Shown here piece by piece: positions 1-7,812 of a stretch of DNA of 42,186 bases. The notes beneath the pieces were generated by a model. It did not search any database and was not told where the DNA came from. It worked only from the letters and a program-made list of their open reading frames with translations. Source of the DNA: Alicyclobacillus kakegawensis NBRC 103104 (GTDB taxonomy: Bacteria > Bacillota > Bacilli > Alicyclobacillales > Alicyclobacillaceae); assembly GCF_001552655.1 (NCBI RefSeq), contig NZ_BCRP01000022.1:1-42186 (forward strand). The letters run 5' to 3'. Numbering within the stretch: the first letter of the stretch is position 1; each line of letters opens with the position of its first letter. Position numbers and translations under genes: made by a program.

Positions 1-1
1 T

Positions 2-223
2 CGAGAGGCGTATCACTTGGCCGACAACGGCACCAAGAAAGAGGGCCAGGCCCGAGTACTAAAACAAGTGTTCGACAGTGGGAAAATGACTGAGCGCAAG
101 CGCCAGGCGGCAGAGAGCTGGCTGCAGGGACACCTGCCGGCGCTGGATGGACCGCACGCGAGCCGACCGTGGATCAAGTACGTCCTGCGGGAGCTGGTAC
201 GGTCTCCGTTCACGGTTGCATGA
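2..223 (+). CDS. C-terminal end of an unidentified gene (partial)
   Basis: The reading frame is open from the left edge of the window to a TGA at 221-223 and encodes about 73 residues of a basic, GC-rich, non-hydrophobic protein ending in a run of Arg, Ser, Pro and Phe residues. I do not recognise the family. An in-frame TTG at 17 has no convincing ribosome site, so this is more likely the 3' end of a longer gene. Its composition is clearly more GC-rich than the transporter genes that follow, and a sigma-A promoter lies between them, so it is probably not in their operon. It could also be a transposase tail. Confidence 0.35.
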   Translation, partial: REAYHLADNGTKKEGQARVLKQVFDSGKMTERKRQAAESWLQGHLPALDGPHASRPWIKYVLRELVRSPFTVA

Positions 224-281
224 ATGCTGACGGTGAGGTCTCACCTACCGGAACTTGACACGGACGCAAATGATTTTCTTC

Positions 282-310
282 TTGAAAAGAGAAAGTCACA
301 GATCTATAAT
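282..310 (+). promoter_or_regulatory. Sigma-A promoter of the sugar ABC operon
   Basis: TTGAAA (282-287) and TATAAT (305-310) are separated by exactly 17 bases, a near-consensus housekeeping promoter 46 bases upstream of the solute-binding protein start. A strong ribosome site (GAGGGGTG, 342-349) precedes the GTG start. I see no catabolite-control site overlapping it. Confidence 0.8.
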
Positions 311-355
311 TCAAATAGTTTATTTGTTAACCAAACATATTGAGGGGTGTAAAGT

Positions 356-1693
356 GTGAGCAGATCAAAGAGGCTGTCTCTAGTTGCCGTAAGCGCTGCC
401 ATTGCGGCTACTGTTGCGGTTGGGTGCGGTTCTGGTGGCACTTCTAATGGCAGTAATAGCAGCAGCGGTAGTAGCAGTAGTCACACATCATTGACACTTT
501 GGAGTGTTGACAGTGGATTGGCTGAAAAGACAGACAATAAATTAATAGCGCGTTACAACAAGGCAAACCCGAATGCACAGATTCAGGCACAGTATATCGC
601 GCCTAATCCGTATCTGCAAAAGTTCCAAATTGCAATGGGAGCTAAGAAAGCTCCAACCATCTTCATGAACTGGGGCGGAGGACGTCTTGAGAGTTATATC
701 AAGGCAGGCGACGTGTTGAATTTGACGCCTTATTTGAACGCCGACCCATCATGGAAGAACAAGTACCTTCCGTCGGTAATGAAGTCGGTTACATTTAACG
801 GGAAGATTTACGGGATTCCATATGGGAACATGCAGCCTGTGAACTTTTTCTATAACAAAAAATTGTTTCAGCAATATAATCTAACGCCCCCAAAGACATG
901 GGATGACCTTCTCTCTGACGTGCGCTTCTTCAAATCGAAGGGTATCATCCCTATCGCTCTGGGTGGAAAGGATAACTGGCCTGACCTCATGTACTTTGAA
1001 TATCTTGTAGACCGTTTAGGTGGACAACAGCCATACAACGATATAGCCGCAGGCAAGGCGGGTTCCTGGTCCAATCCGGTCATTACAAAGGCCTTAACTA
1101 TGATGCAGCAACTGGTAAAGGCGGGCGCTTTTGAGCCGGGATTCAGTTCCGTCGGTTCCGGTGATGGATCTGATGCAGCTTTGCTTTACAGCGGAAAGGC
1201 CGCTATGTGGCTAATGGGCAGTTGGGGCTATGGCGCAATTAAGACCAGCGATAGTAGCTTCATGTCTCAACTTGGATGGTTCCCATTCCCTGCTGTTCCG
1301 GGTGGCAAAGGCAATCCCGCGGATGTTTGCGGAAACCCCAGTGACTACTATTCTATCCCGACGTCCGCGAGTCAACAGCAGGTCAAGGCTGCAATTAACT
1401 TCCTTAAGAATTACAATCTCGATTCGGATAACGTAAAAGACCTCCTTGCTATAGGTTATGTTCCTGCAGTGAAAGGGATTGAATCACAGTTGAAGCAGTC
1501 GCAAGATGCGTCTTATGAGACCTTCTATTATAACTTGGCGAAAAACGCTCCATATTACCAACAATCCTGGGATACGGCTCTTCCCGCCGCGGAAGGAAAC
1601 GAGTTGGACACGGACCTTGGAAAGCTACTTGCAGGCCAGATGTCGATTAGTCAATTCGAGACAGACATGAACACGCAGCTCCAGCAGAATTAA
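356..1693 (+). CDS. ABC sugar transporter, extracellular solute-binding lipoprotein (family 1)
   Basis: This is the high-affinity binding lipoprotein of a CUT1-type carbohydrate importer, 445 residues long, which is normal for family 1. A basic n-region and hydrophobic stretch end in a lipobox-like AVGC with Cys24, followed by a Gly/Ser-rich linker to about residue 45. This indicates Sec export, lipidation and anchoring on the outer membrane face. The body has the family 1 pattern (LTLW near residue 46, many aromatic residues for sugar stacking). The GTG start follows GAGGGGTG at good spacing. Two permease genes follow directly. The sugar ligand cannot be read from the sequence. No ATPase gene is nearby, so a shared MsmX/UgpC-type ATPase encoded elsewhere is presumably used. 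Confidence 0.93.
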   Translation: MSRSKRLSLVAVSAAIAATVAVGCGSGGTSNGSNSSSGSSSSHTSLTLWSVDSGLAEKTDNKLIARYNKANPNAQIQAQYIAPNPYLQKFQIAMGAKKAPTIFMNWGGGRLESYIKAGDVLNLTPYLNADPSWKNKYLPSVMKSVTFNGKIYGIPYGNMQPVNFFYNKKLFQQYNLTPPKTWDDLLSDVRFFKSKGIIPIALGGKDNWPDLMYFEYLVDRLGGQQPYNDIAAGKAGSWSNPVITKALTMMQQLVKAGAFEPGFSSVGSGDGSDAALLYSGKAAMWLMGSWGYGAIKTSDSSFMSQLGWFPFPAVPGGKGNPADVCGNPSDYYSIPTSASQQQVKAAINFLKNYNLDSDNVKDLLAIGYVPAVKGIESQLKQSQDASYETFYYNLAKNAPYYQQSWDTALPAAEGNELDTDLGKLLAGQMSISQFETDMNTQLQQN

Positions 1694-1709
1694 GCAAGAT
1701 TAAACAAGC

Positions 1710-1735
1710 GACCAGGAAGGCACGCCTTCCTGGTC
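1710..1735 (+). terminator. Hairpin between binding protein and permease genes
   Basis: A perfect 11-bp inverted repeat (1710-1720 with 1725-1735) closes a 4-base loop directly after the binding-protein stop codon. No T-run follows, so it is more likely a 3' stabiliser or partial terminator than a full stop. Such hairpins let binding proteins be made in excess of their permeases. Confidence 0.55.
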
Positions 1736-1760
1736 ATGATCTCCAGTGAGGAGTGATTGG

Positions 1761-2654
1761 ATGCCTGGCACACGCATGAATTGGCAACGTTGGGTGATGA
1801 CGTTGCCTGCCATTGTATTTTTCGGAGTGTTTGCCATCGTTCCGATGTGTGTTGCTGTATATTACAGCGGGCTAAATTGGAGCGGTATCGGACAGGCCCA
1901 ATGGGTTGGTCTTGCTAATTGGGCAAATGCTTTCAGCAATGGAGAGGCGCTTCATTCTCTGTGGTTGACGATTGAATTGATGATTCTTTGTTGGCTGTTC
2001 CAAAACCCGCTAAGTCTTGTGCTTGGTGTATTTATGGCAGGAAAACAACGACACCGAGCTGTGTATGGGGTCATCTATTTCATTCCCTTACTTTTTTCGT
2101 CTGTGGCCATTGGTATTACGTGGTCATACATTCTGGATCCCGAGTTTGGATTGCTAGACTCGTTACTGAAAGCCCTCGGTATTGGGAATGGCTCTGAGAA
2201 TTGGCTTGGTAATCAACACATCGCGATGTTCGTTGTTGCGTTAATTATCGCCTGGCAGTTTGTACCTTTTAATTCGCTGTTGTATCAAGGCGGTGCCAGG
2301 CAAATCCCTGAGTCGCTTTATGAGGCGGCAATGTTGGATGGGGCGACTCCGATTCAGGCGTTCTTTTTCATCACACTGCCCCAACTGAAGTACACCATCA
2401 TCACGGCGACTGTTTTGATTCTCACAGGTACGCTTACGTATTTCGATTTAATCTATGTAGTGACAAACGGCGGCCCGGGCGATGCGACGCAGGTCCTTGC
2501 CATGGATATGTATAAACAAGCCTTCACGAAGCTGAACATCGGTGCGGGCAGTGTCATCGCTGTCATCCTTGCCGCTTTCGGATTGCTACTATCTATTCTC
2601 ATTCTAAGGCTCACCGGTTTCAACAAGATGGAAAGTCAGATGGAGGGTGTCTGA
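1761..2654 (+). CDS. ABC sugar transporter permease 1 (MalF/UgpA type)
   Basis: Integral membrane permease of about 297 residues, the first of the pair that forms the import channel. It has about six hydrophobic segments and the binding-protein-dependent permease (EAA) loop, seen as EAAMLDGATPIQAFF followed by ITLP at about residues 195-215, which docks the ATPase. I choose ATG 1761 because GAGGAG (1748-1753) sits 7 bases ahead of it; the upstream in-frame GTG at 1746 lies within the ribosome site itself. It follows the binding protein after the hairpin and is 5 bases from the next permease, so the two are cotranslated. Confidence 0.9.
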   Translation: MPGTRMNWQRWVMTLPAIVFFGVFAIVPMCVAVYYSGLNWSGIGQAQWVGLANWANAFSNGEALHSLWLTIELMILCWLFQNPLSLVLGVFMAGKQRHRAVYGVIYFIPLLFSSVAIGITWSYILDPEFGLLDSLLKALGIGNGSENWLGNQHIAMFVVALIIAWQFVPFNSLLYQGGARQIPESLYEAAMLDGATPIQAFFFITLPQLKYTIITATVLILTGTLTYFDLIYVVTNGGPGDATQVLAMDMYKQAFTKLNIGAGSVIAVILAAFGLLLSILILRLTGFNKMESQMEGV

Positions 2655-2659
2655 CCGAC

Positions 2660-3535
2660 ATGTCTACATCAATGGTAACCGTCCAGCAGGAAGTTAAGCA
2701 TAATAAACGTCGCAACAGGGTATCCGGCTATGGGATTGCATTTACTGCGTTTGGTACTATTTGGCTGATTATAACAGTATATCCGTTGCTTTATATGCTG
2801 ATGACCAGCCTCCGGACACAAAATGGTTACCTGATGGGGAAACCATGGTTACCGCCCTTGCATCCGACGCTCGATAACTATGTTCAAGTGATCCAAGCCG
2901 GTTTCTTTCATTACTTCCTTAATAGCGTCGTAGTATCTGTCTCAGCCGTGGTTCTTATTGTGACCTTTGCTCTGTTTCTAGCCTACGTGGTTGTCCGTTC
3001 GAGGAGCAAAATAGTACACACGATTTTTAATATTTTTCTTGTTGGGCTTGCCATGCCTATTCAGGCAGCCATCATCCCGGTTTATCTGTTAATCCTCAAG
3101 CTAGGGTTGTATGATACGTTGATTGGGATGATTTTTCCTATGGTTGCGTTCGGGTTGCCGTTGACCCTGCTTATCTTGGTAAATTTCCTACGTGATATAC
3201 CTACGGAATTATTTGAGGCCATGGGGCTTGACGGTGCCTCCGATTTTCAGACCGTTTGGCACCTGGTAGCTCCTTTATCAATTCCCTCTCTTGTTTCGGT
3301 AGGGATTTATCAATTTATACAATCGTGGAATAACTTCCTGTTTCCCTTAGTACTTACGCAGAACAAAGCTGTCCAAGTCCTCCCCTTAGCTATTGTGCAG
3401 TTTCAAGGGGAGCATACAATTGACGTCCCTGTAACAATGGCGGCCGTTATTTTTTCGGCTCTGCCCCTTATCCTAGCGTATATATTTGCCGGACGATACT
3501 TGCGCCGTGGTATGTTGACCGGATTCGGTAAGTAA
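2660..3535 (+). CDS. ABC sugar transporter permease 2 (MalG/UgpE type)
   Basis: The second channel subunit, 291 residues with six predicted membrane segments. The cytoplasmic EAA loop is visible as EAMGLDGASDFQTVW followed by PLSIPSL. The C-terminus (RRGMLTGFGK) is the usual MalG-family ending that projects from the membrane. The ATG lies 5 bases after the permease 1 stop, with GGAGGG (2642-2647) inside that gene as ribosome site; Met5 (2672) is an alternative start. This is the last gene of the transporter operon. No sugar hydrolase or ATPase follows, which leaves the substrate undefined. Confidence 0.9.
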   Translation: MSTSMVTVQQEVKHNKRRNRVSGYGIAFTAFGTIWLIITVYPLLYMLMTSLRTQNGYLMGKPWLPPLHPTLDNYVQVIQAGFFHYFLNSVVVSVSAVVLIVTFALFLAYVVVRSRSKIVHTIFNIFLVGLAMPIQAAIIPVYLLILKLGLYDTLIGMIFPMVAFGLPLTLLILVNFLRDIPTELFEAMGLDGASDFQTVWHLVAPLSIPSLVSVGIYQFIQSWNNFLFPLVLTQNKAVQVLPLAIVQFQGEHTIDVPVTMAAVIFSALPLILAYIFAGRYLRRGMLTGFGK

Positions 3536-3857
3536 GATATCCCCATTTCAATTACCGAGATGGAACGTAATCGCTTTGTCCTCTCGGGGCATAGAAGGTA
3601 TCGAAAGTCGTCGTTCCGTCAAGGGTCGCTGCGCTCGTTCGGTCTGGCGCCCTTGACGTCACTCCTACCGGTCGGATTTGAGCAGCTTCGGGACAAAGCC
3701 AGGGCTTGACGGGGCGGATCATCTGCTCCATCTCCCCACTTCAAGTATTTGACTAATGTTTCCAAGGCTGACAATACCACGCCTTTTAACGGTCGGGCCA
3801 TCTCGATAGGACTCTAGTTTGACCTACCTTTTCGATAGGAAAGTGAGTCGAATCCAT
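3536..3857. other. Intergenic region, possible IS debris
   Basis: I see no convincing gene. A 9-bp inverted repeat (3617-3625 with 3650-3658) and a direct repeat of TCGATAGGA (3804-3812 and 3832-3840) are present. A 60-codon minus-strand frame at 3619-3801 has no clear ribosome site and no family I can name. The high GC content between an AT-richer operon and mtlD would fit an insertion-sequence scar, but I cannot support a specific element. Confidence 0.35.
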
Positions 3858-3880
3858 GAAAGAACCGCGCCGTGGCGCGG
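3858..3880 (-). terminator. Terminator of the mtl operon
   Basis: A GC-only 7-bp stem (3865-3871 with 3874-3880) lies 37 bases beyond the mtlD stop. On the minus strand it is followed by TTCTTTC. The stem has only a 2-base loop, so the effective hairpin is six pairs with a four-base loop. Position and orientation fit termination of mtlARFD mRNA. Confidence 0.65.
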
Positions 3881-3916
3881 TATCGGACCCCAACCAGGTG
3901 GCTTATATGCTTCTAG

Positions 3917-5071
3917 TCATCTCGCCAACTCGTCATAAGCAACCGCCACTGCTCGTACGAGGGCCTTATCCTGCAAGCCACTCACGGACCTCACGATCCG
4001 CTCGATACCTTGCTCCCGGATGGACTCCTGCAGGCGCTGTGCCTGGGCGTCACCTGGGTAATCAAACCGATATGCGGAGGCGATACCGGTGACCAAGTGC
4101 TCGGCGGGCAGGCCGTACGCGCGACACAGTCGAAGCGGCGCAACCAGCCTGTCCTCGGGCCCCAGCTTCCGTACGGGGTCGCGCCCGACGCGGACAACCT
4201 CGTCGCCCAGGTACGGATTTCGAAACCGCTCAAACACTCGGTCTGCATACACAGCCAGATCGGCTTCGGTGAATGTCTGTTCATACTTCCGCGCTAGGGC
4301 GGCCGCAACCTCGGCCTGTGCGCCACGGGCTGTGTCTGCCGCTCGGCTGTGGTGTGTGGCCTCATCGATAGTGCGGCATCCTGCCAAGTAGCCGATATAG
4401 GCCAAGATGGCGTGAGCGCCGTTGAGCAAGAACAGTTTCCGCTCCAGGTACGGACCCAAGTCGTCCACCAGGTGGACTCCGTGAATCTTTACGTCCCCTT
4501 TCAGCGCACCGCGTTCGACGTCCCACTCAAAGAAGGACTCGACAAACGCGTCGAGCGGCTCGGCTCCCACTTCCGGCCGGTGATTGGGAGCAATCCGGTC
4601 CACCGCCACATTGGCGAACCCAATGTGTTCTTCGGCAAAGCTTTGCGTCGACTCGTCCAACCGCGCCCATACGGACTGTTTCAGCTGATGGGTGGCGTAC
4701 AGCGCGTTTTCGCACGCAAGCACGTTTTGGTAGCCGCCCCTGCCGGACATGGCGCGCCGACGGATGGCTTCTGCCAGGACATCGGCCACCGCGTCCAGGT
4801 TATCGACACCTACGGCCGTAGTCACCACGTCCGCATCGGCGACGTGATCCACGCATTCGGAAGAATGTAAGCGCACCGCCCGCACGCCTGTAACAGATTC
4901 GGTTTGCATGGATTCTCCCAGGATGCACACGCGGTAGCGTCCACGCCTGTTGATCTCATCCACGAGCGTGTCCGCCACATCGGCAAACACCAATTCGTAG
5001 CCGGATTGGTGCAGCAACTGCCCGATAAATCCGCGGCCGATGTTGCCAGCGCCAAAGTGGACAGCCTTCAT
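3917..5071 (-). CDS. mtlD: Mannitol-1-phosphate 5-dehydrogenase
   Basis: Cytoplasmic enzyme that oxidises mannitol 1-phosphate to fructose 6-phosphate with NAD, the second step of mannitol use. The N-terminus MKAVHFGAGNIGRGFIG is the classical MtlD Rossmann motif. Further on, NVAVDRI and ERKLFLLNGAHA carry the conserved Lys, Asn and His of the polyol dehydrogenase active site. The length of 384 residues is normal. I choose ATG 5071 because it gives the canonical N-terminus and overlaps the mtlF stop as TGATG, with GGGAGGG 6 bases upstream; a GTG three bases earlier is possible. It is the last gene of mtlA-mtlR-mtlF-mtlD. Confidence 0.96.
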   Translation of the reverse strand: MKAVHFGAGNIGRGFIGQLLHQSGYELVFADVADTLVDEINRRGRYRVCILGESMQTESVTGVRAVRLHSSECVDHVADADVVTTAVGVDNLDAVADVLAEAIRRRAMSGRGGYQNVLACENALYATHQLKQSVWARLDESTQSFAEEHIGFANVAVDRIAPNHRPEVGAEPLDAFVESFFEWDVERGALKGDVKIHGVHLVDDLGPYLERKLFLLNGAHAILAYIGYLAGCRTIDEATHHSRAADTARGAQAEVAAALARKYEQTFTEADLAVYADRVFERFRNPYLGDEVVRVGRDPVRKLGPEDRLVAPLRLCRAYGLPAEHLVTGIASAYRFDYPGDAQAQRLQESIREQGIERIVRSVSGLQDKALVRAVAVAYDELAR

Positions 5072-5505
5072 CACAGGCCCTCCCGCCGGATGATGTCGAG
5101 AATCTCACCGGCATTGGCGGCGCTGACCATGGCCTTGACGTTATCTTCCTCCATACACACCGTGGCGATCTTCCCGAGTACCTCGACGTGCTCTTCGCCG
5201 CGCCCAGCAATCCCAATCACCAGCCGAGCCACGTTCCCGCCGCCAAAGTCCACACCCTGCGGGTATTGTGCAATCACAATGCCCGATTCACGGATGAGAG
5301 GGACCGATTCCGGCATTCCATGCGGGATCGCGACTCCGTTGCCGATGTATGTGGTCATGCTCTGTTCGCGGGCAATCATCCCGTCGATGTAGCCGGCCTC
5401 CACGTAGCCATTGTCCACTAGTTTCTGCCCCACGCGACGAATTGCGTCGTACTTGTCCTCGCTCGGGACGCGCAGCAGCACGTCTTGTTCTGTCAGTTCC
5501 CTCAT
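5071..5505 (-). CDS. mtlF: PTS mannitol-specific EIIA component
   Basis: Cytoplasmic phosphocarrier that takes phosphate from HPr and passes it to the EIIB domain of MtlA. It is 144 residues long. The phosphorylated histidine is in GVAIPHGMPES (His62 from the start chosen here), followed by the usual GVDFGGGNVARLVIGIAG strand region. ATG 5505 is preferred because AGGAG lies 8 bases upstream; the GTG at 5514 overlaps the mtlR stop and has no site. It lies 5 bases after mtlR and overlaps mtlD by one base, so translation is coupled. It may also phosphorylate MtlR, as in other bacilli. Confidence 0.95.
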   Translation of the reverse strand: MRELTEQDVLLRVPSEDKYDAIRRVGQKLVDNGYVEAGYIDGMIAREQSMTTYIGNGVAIPHGMPESVPLIRESGIVIAQYPQGVDFGGGNVARLVIGIAGRGEEHVEVLGKIATVCMEEDNVKAMVSAANAGEILDIIRREGL

Positions 5506-5510
5506 CTCTC

Positions 5511-7769
5511 TCACTCCTGTGTCTCCATGATGCGCCGCGCCTTTGCCGTCAAATCCTCGGCATCGGCTGCATGCAAATCAATGACCCACTGCGGGTCTTC
5601 CACCAGCGCTCGGCTCAACCGGCCGAGCCGCTGCAGCACCGCGGGCGGCTCGTCTTGGTGGGCCAACAGAACCAGCACCGTCCGCACCGGCTCTGGATGC
5701 TCTCCCAGGGCGCGCATGAAGACCGCCTCCCGCAGACGGACGACGCCGATATACGGAACACACAGATCCACGGTGCGTGCGTGCAAAAGCGCCATAGCCG
5801 CACCGGGCAGCACCACGCTGCCCTGTCGCTCCCGCTGCCACAGCGCCTCCCGCACCAAGGCGGCAGAGGCGCCCGCCAAATCTTGCACCCGCAGGGAAAT
5901 TTGCTGGACCAGGTCTTCCACGCAGGAGGCTGAGGTCGACCACACATCCAATCCGGGTTCTGCCCACCGGCGAGCCGTCGGCGAAGGATGGCGGGGCGTC
6001 GCTCCTTGCATCGGTTGGCCGGCCGCGCGCAGGCTGGGCGGCGGCACGCCCTCCACTCCAGTCCGTTGTGGCCGGGCCGTCAATTCGTTGATTGCGGCGC
6101 GGACGCTGTCAATCTCCTCCTGGGTTAGAAACGGGGAGACCACCACAACCGGCACGTCCACCTCCTGGGCGTCGGCAGGCACGGTGCTCAATATCAAGTC
6201 GCAGTCCAGGGCCTGCCCGTGTCCCGCCGCCCCCACTCCGACAATTTCCAGCTGCGGAAGTTCGGCTCGCACGCGGCTGGCTAGAAGTTCCGCCGAACTG
6301 ATGCCGTTGGGGCAGACGATGCGCGCCCGCGGCCGCTGCTGCACACGCAGGCGCTCCAGCGCGGCCCCTACGTGCATGGCCAAAAATCCGACCTCCTCCG
6401 CCGGAACGTCGAGCTTTGCTGTGGCAAACACCTCGCGACTGGCGGCGAGGGTGGCCGCATACACTCCTGGATAGCGCCGGCGCACCTCATCAAGCAGGGG
6501 ATTCCGGATGGACAACCCGGCGGCCATCCGGTGCATCGCCGGCTCCAGGTGCTGAGCCAAGGCCGTCGTGAATTGCCGATCCGCCTGCAACGGGACACCG
6601 ACCTGTCGGCCGATGGACTCGGCTAAACGATGCGCAAACTCGAGAGCAGTCACGTTGGCGGGCAGCAGCTGGTCCCGCTGGGTCAGTTGCACCTTGGCGC
6701 CGCGCAGGTGCGTGACCAAATCGGCGGCTTCGGCCTCCCATGCCAATCCGGCCGCATCCGGCGCAAGCTGCTCCAAGATGCGGCCGACCAGCCTGCGATC
6801 GCGGGTTTCCTCCTTCAGGCGGATACCGTCCTGAAGGCGGGAGCTGTCCACGCCGATCCGGACGCTGTTCGCCCCTCCCGCTTCCGTGCGCGAGCCGCGG
6901 GCAGCTTTCCCCTTTTCCCTCGGACGCGCATGTGAACGGGCACCCCTTCCAGACTGGTGCAAAGCAGGTTCATCGGCAGGTGCGTCGACGAGGCTCCGGC
7001 CCTCGCGCAACCGGGCGAGCGCAATCAGCACATGCAGCAAGAAGGATGCAAAGCCGGCTTCGTCAAGGGGCGGATCGAGCTCGGACAGCTCTGCCGAAAC
7101 CACCTGATAGACCCGTTTCACCTCTTCGGGGCCAAAGAAGCGGACGAGAAAATCGAGGCGTGCGTCGGGCATCTCCGCCCCCGCCGCATGGGCAGCGCCT
7201 GCGGATGTCTGAGAAACTGGGTCGCGCAGGAACAGCATGAGGTCCTCCGGGCGAATCCGGTCGTGCACCAACTCCGCCAGAACCAACCGCCGCTGCCGCT
7301 CCTCTCCGGCCACCTCCACCCCGTATCCGCGCCGGCGTACCAAACGCAGGTGGTACTGGGCAAACCACTCCTCCAGGCCGTCCAGAAGGTGGCTGACGCT
7401 CGCCGGAGCCAGATCGAGACGGCGACTGAAGTAGGCCAGCTTGACCGGTCCGCCCGCCGCCAGCAGTTCCGCCGCGACCAGCCAGGCCCGGTCCGCCGGC
7501 CCCAGCGGCAGCGGCCAACGTGCTCGCGGGGCGCCACGCACGGCCTGATCGATGGCGGCGGCTGGACCCGCCAAGCGCCATATGCCTGCCTCGTCACTGG
7601 CGAGTGAAGCGCCAAAACCGTCCAGATACGCTGCCACCGCACGCAGGTCCCGTTGCAGGGTGCGACGGCTGACCCCCAGCTGCTCGGCCAATGCCACCAT
7701 GTCAGCGCCCTGCGGTCGCGCGGCGGCCCGCAGGAGGAACGCTTGGCGGGCCGAAAGATGCCGGTTCAT
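5511..7769 (-). CDS. mtlR: PRD-domain transcriptional activator of the mannitol operon
   Basis: DNA-binding activator controlled by PTS phosphorylation, 752 residues. Reading from the N-terminus: a DeoR/BglG-like helix-turn-helix (LAEQLGVSRRTLQRDL, about 28-43) and a second helical region; PRD1 with its His in LLHVLIALARLREG; PRD2 with LAMHVGAALERL; a GatB-like EIIB domain whose Cys is in RIVCPNGISSAE; and a C-terminal EIIA-like domain with a candidate His in ALLHARTVDLC. It is longer than the roughly 690-700 residue MtlR of bacilli because of two low-complexity Arg/Gly/Pro-rich insertions, one after PRD1 (about 268-320) and one between EIIB and EIIA (about 560-605). It lies between mtlA and mtlF, so the regulator is cotranscribed with its target genes. 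Confidence 0.93.
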   Translation of the reverse strand: MNRHLSARQAFLLRAAARPQGADMVALAEQLGVSRRTLQRDLRAVAAYLDGFGASLASDEAGIWRLAGPAAAIDQAVRGAPRARWPLPLGPADRAWLVAAELLAAGGPVKLAYFSRRLDLAPASVSHLLDGLEEWFAQYHLRLVRRRGYGVEVAGEERQRRLVLAELVHDRIRPEDLMLFLRDPVSQTSAGAAHAAGAEMPDARLDFLVRFFGPEEVKRVYQVVSAELSELDPPLDEAGFASFLLHVLIALARLREGRSLVDAPADEPALHQSGRGARSHARPREKGKAARGSRTEAGGANSVRIGVDSSRLQDGIRLKEETRDRRLVGRILEQLAPDAAGLAWEAEAADLVTHLRGAKVQLTQRDQLLPANVTALEFAHRLAESIGRQVGVPLQADRQFTTALAQHLEPAMHRMAAGLSIRNPLLDEVRRRYPGVYAATLAASREVFATAKLDVPAEEVGFLAMHVGAALERLRVQQRPRARIVCPNGISSAELLASRVRAELPQLEIVGVGAAGHGQALDCDLILSTVPADAQEVDVPVVVVSPFLTQEEIDSVRAAINELTARPQRTGVEGVPPPSLRAAGQPMQGATPRHPSPTARRWAEPGLDVWSTSASCVEDLVQQISLRVQDLAGASAALVREALWQRERQGSVVLPGAAMALLHARTVDLCVPYIGVVRLREAVFMRALGEHPEPVRTVLVLLAHQDEPPAVLQRLGRLSRALVEDPQWVIDLHAADAEDLTAKARRIMETQE

Positions 7770-7812
7770 AGGTATCGCTCCCGTGCATGTTCAACGCACC
7801 CGCGAGCCCCGC

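Noticed and set aside
3619-3801. 60-codon minus-strand frame in the region after the sugar permease.
   Set aside because: No ribosome site and no family that I can name with confidence; noted only as possible IS debris.
5485-6474. A plus-strand open frame of 329 codons opposite mtlR.
   Set aside because: It is an antisense shadow of a GC-rich gene: Arg/Ser/Thr-rich product, no ribosome site, while mtlR on the other strand has complete domains.
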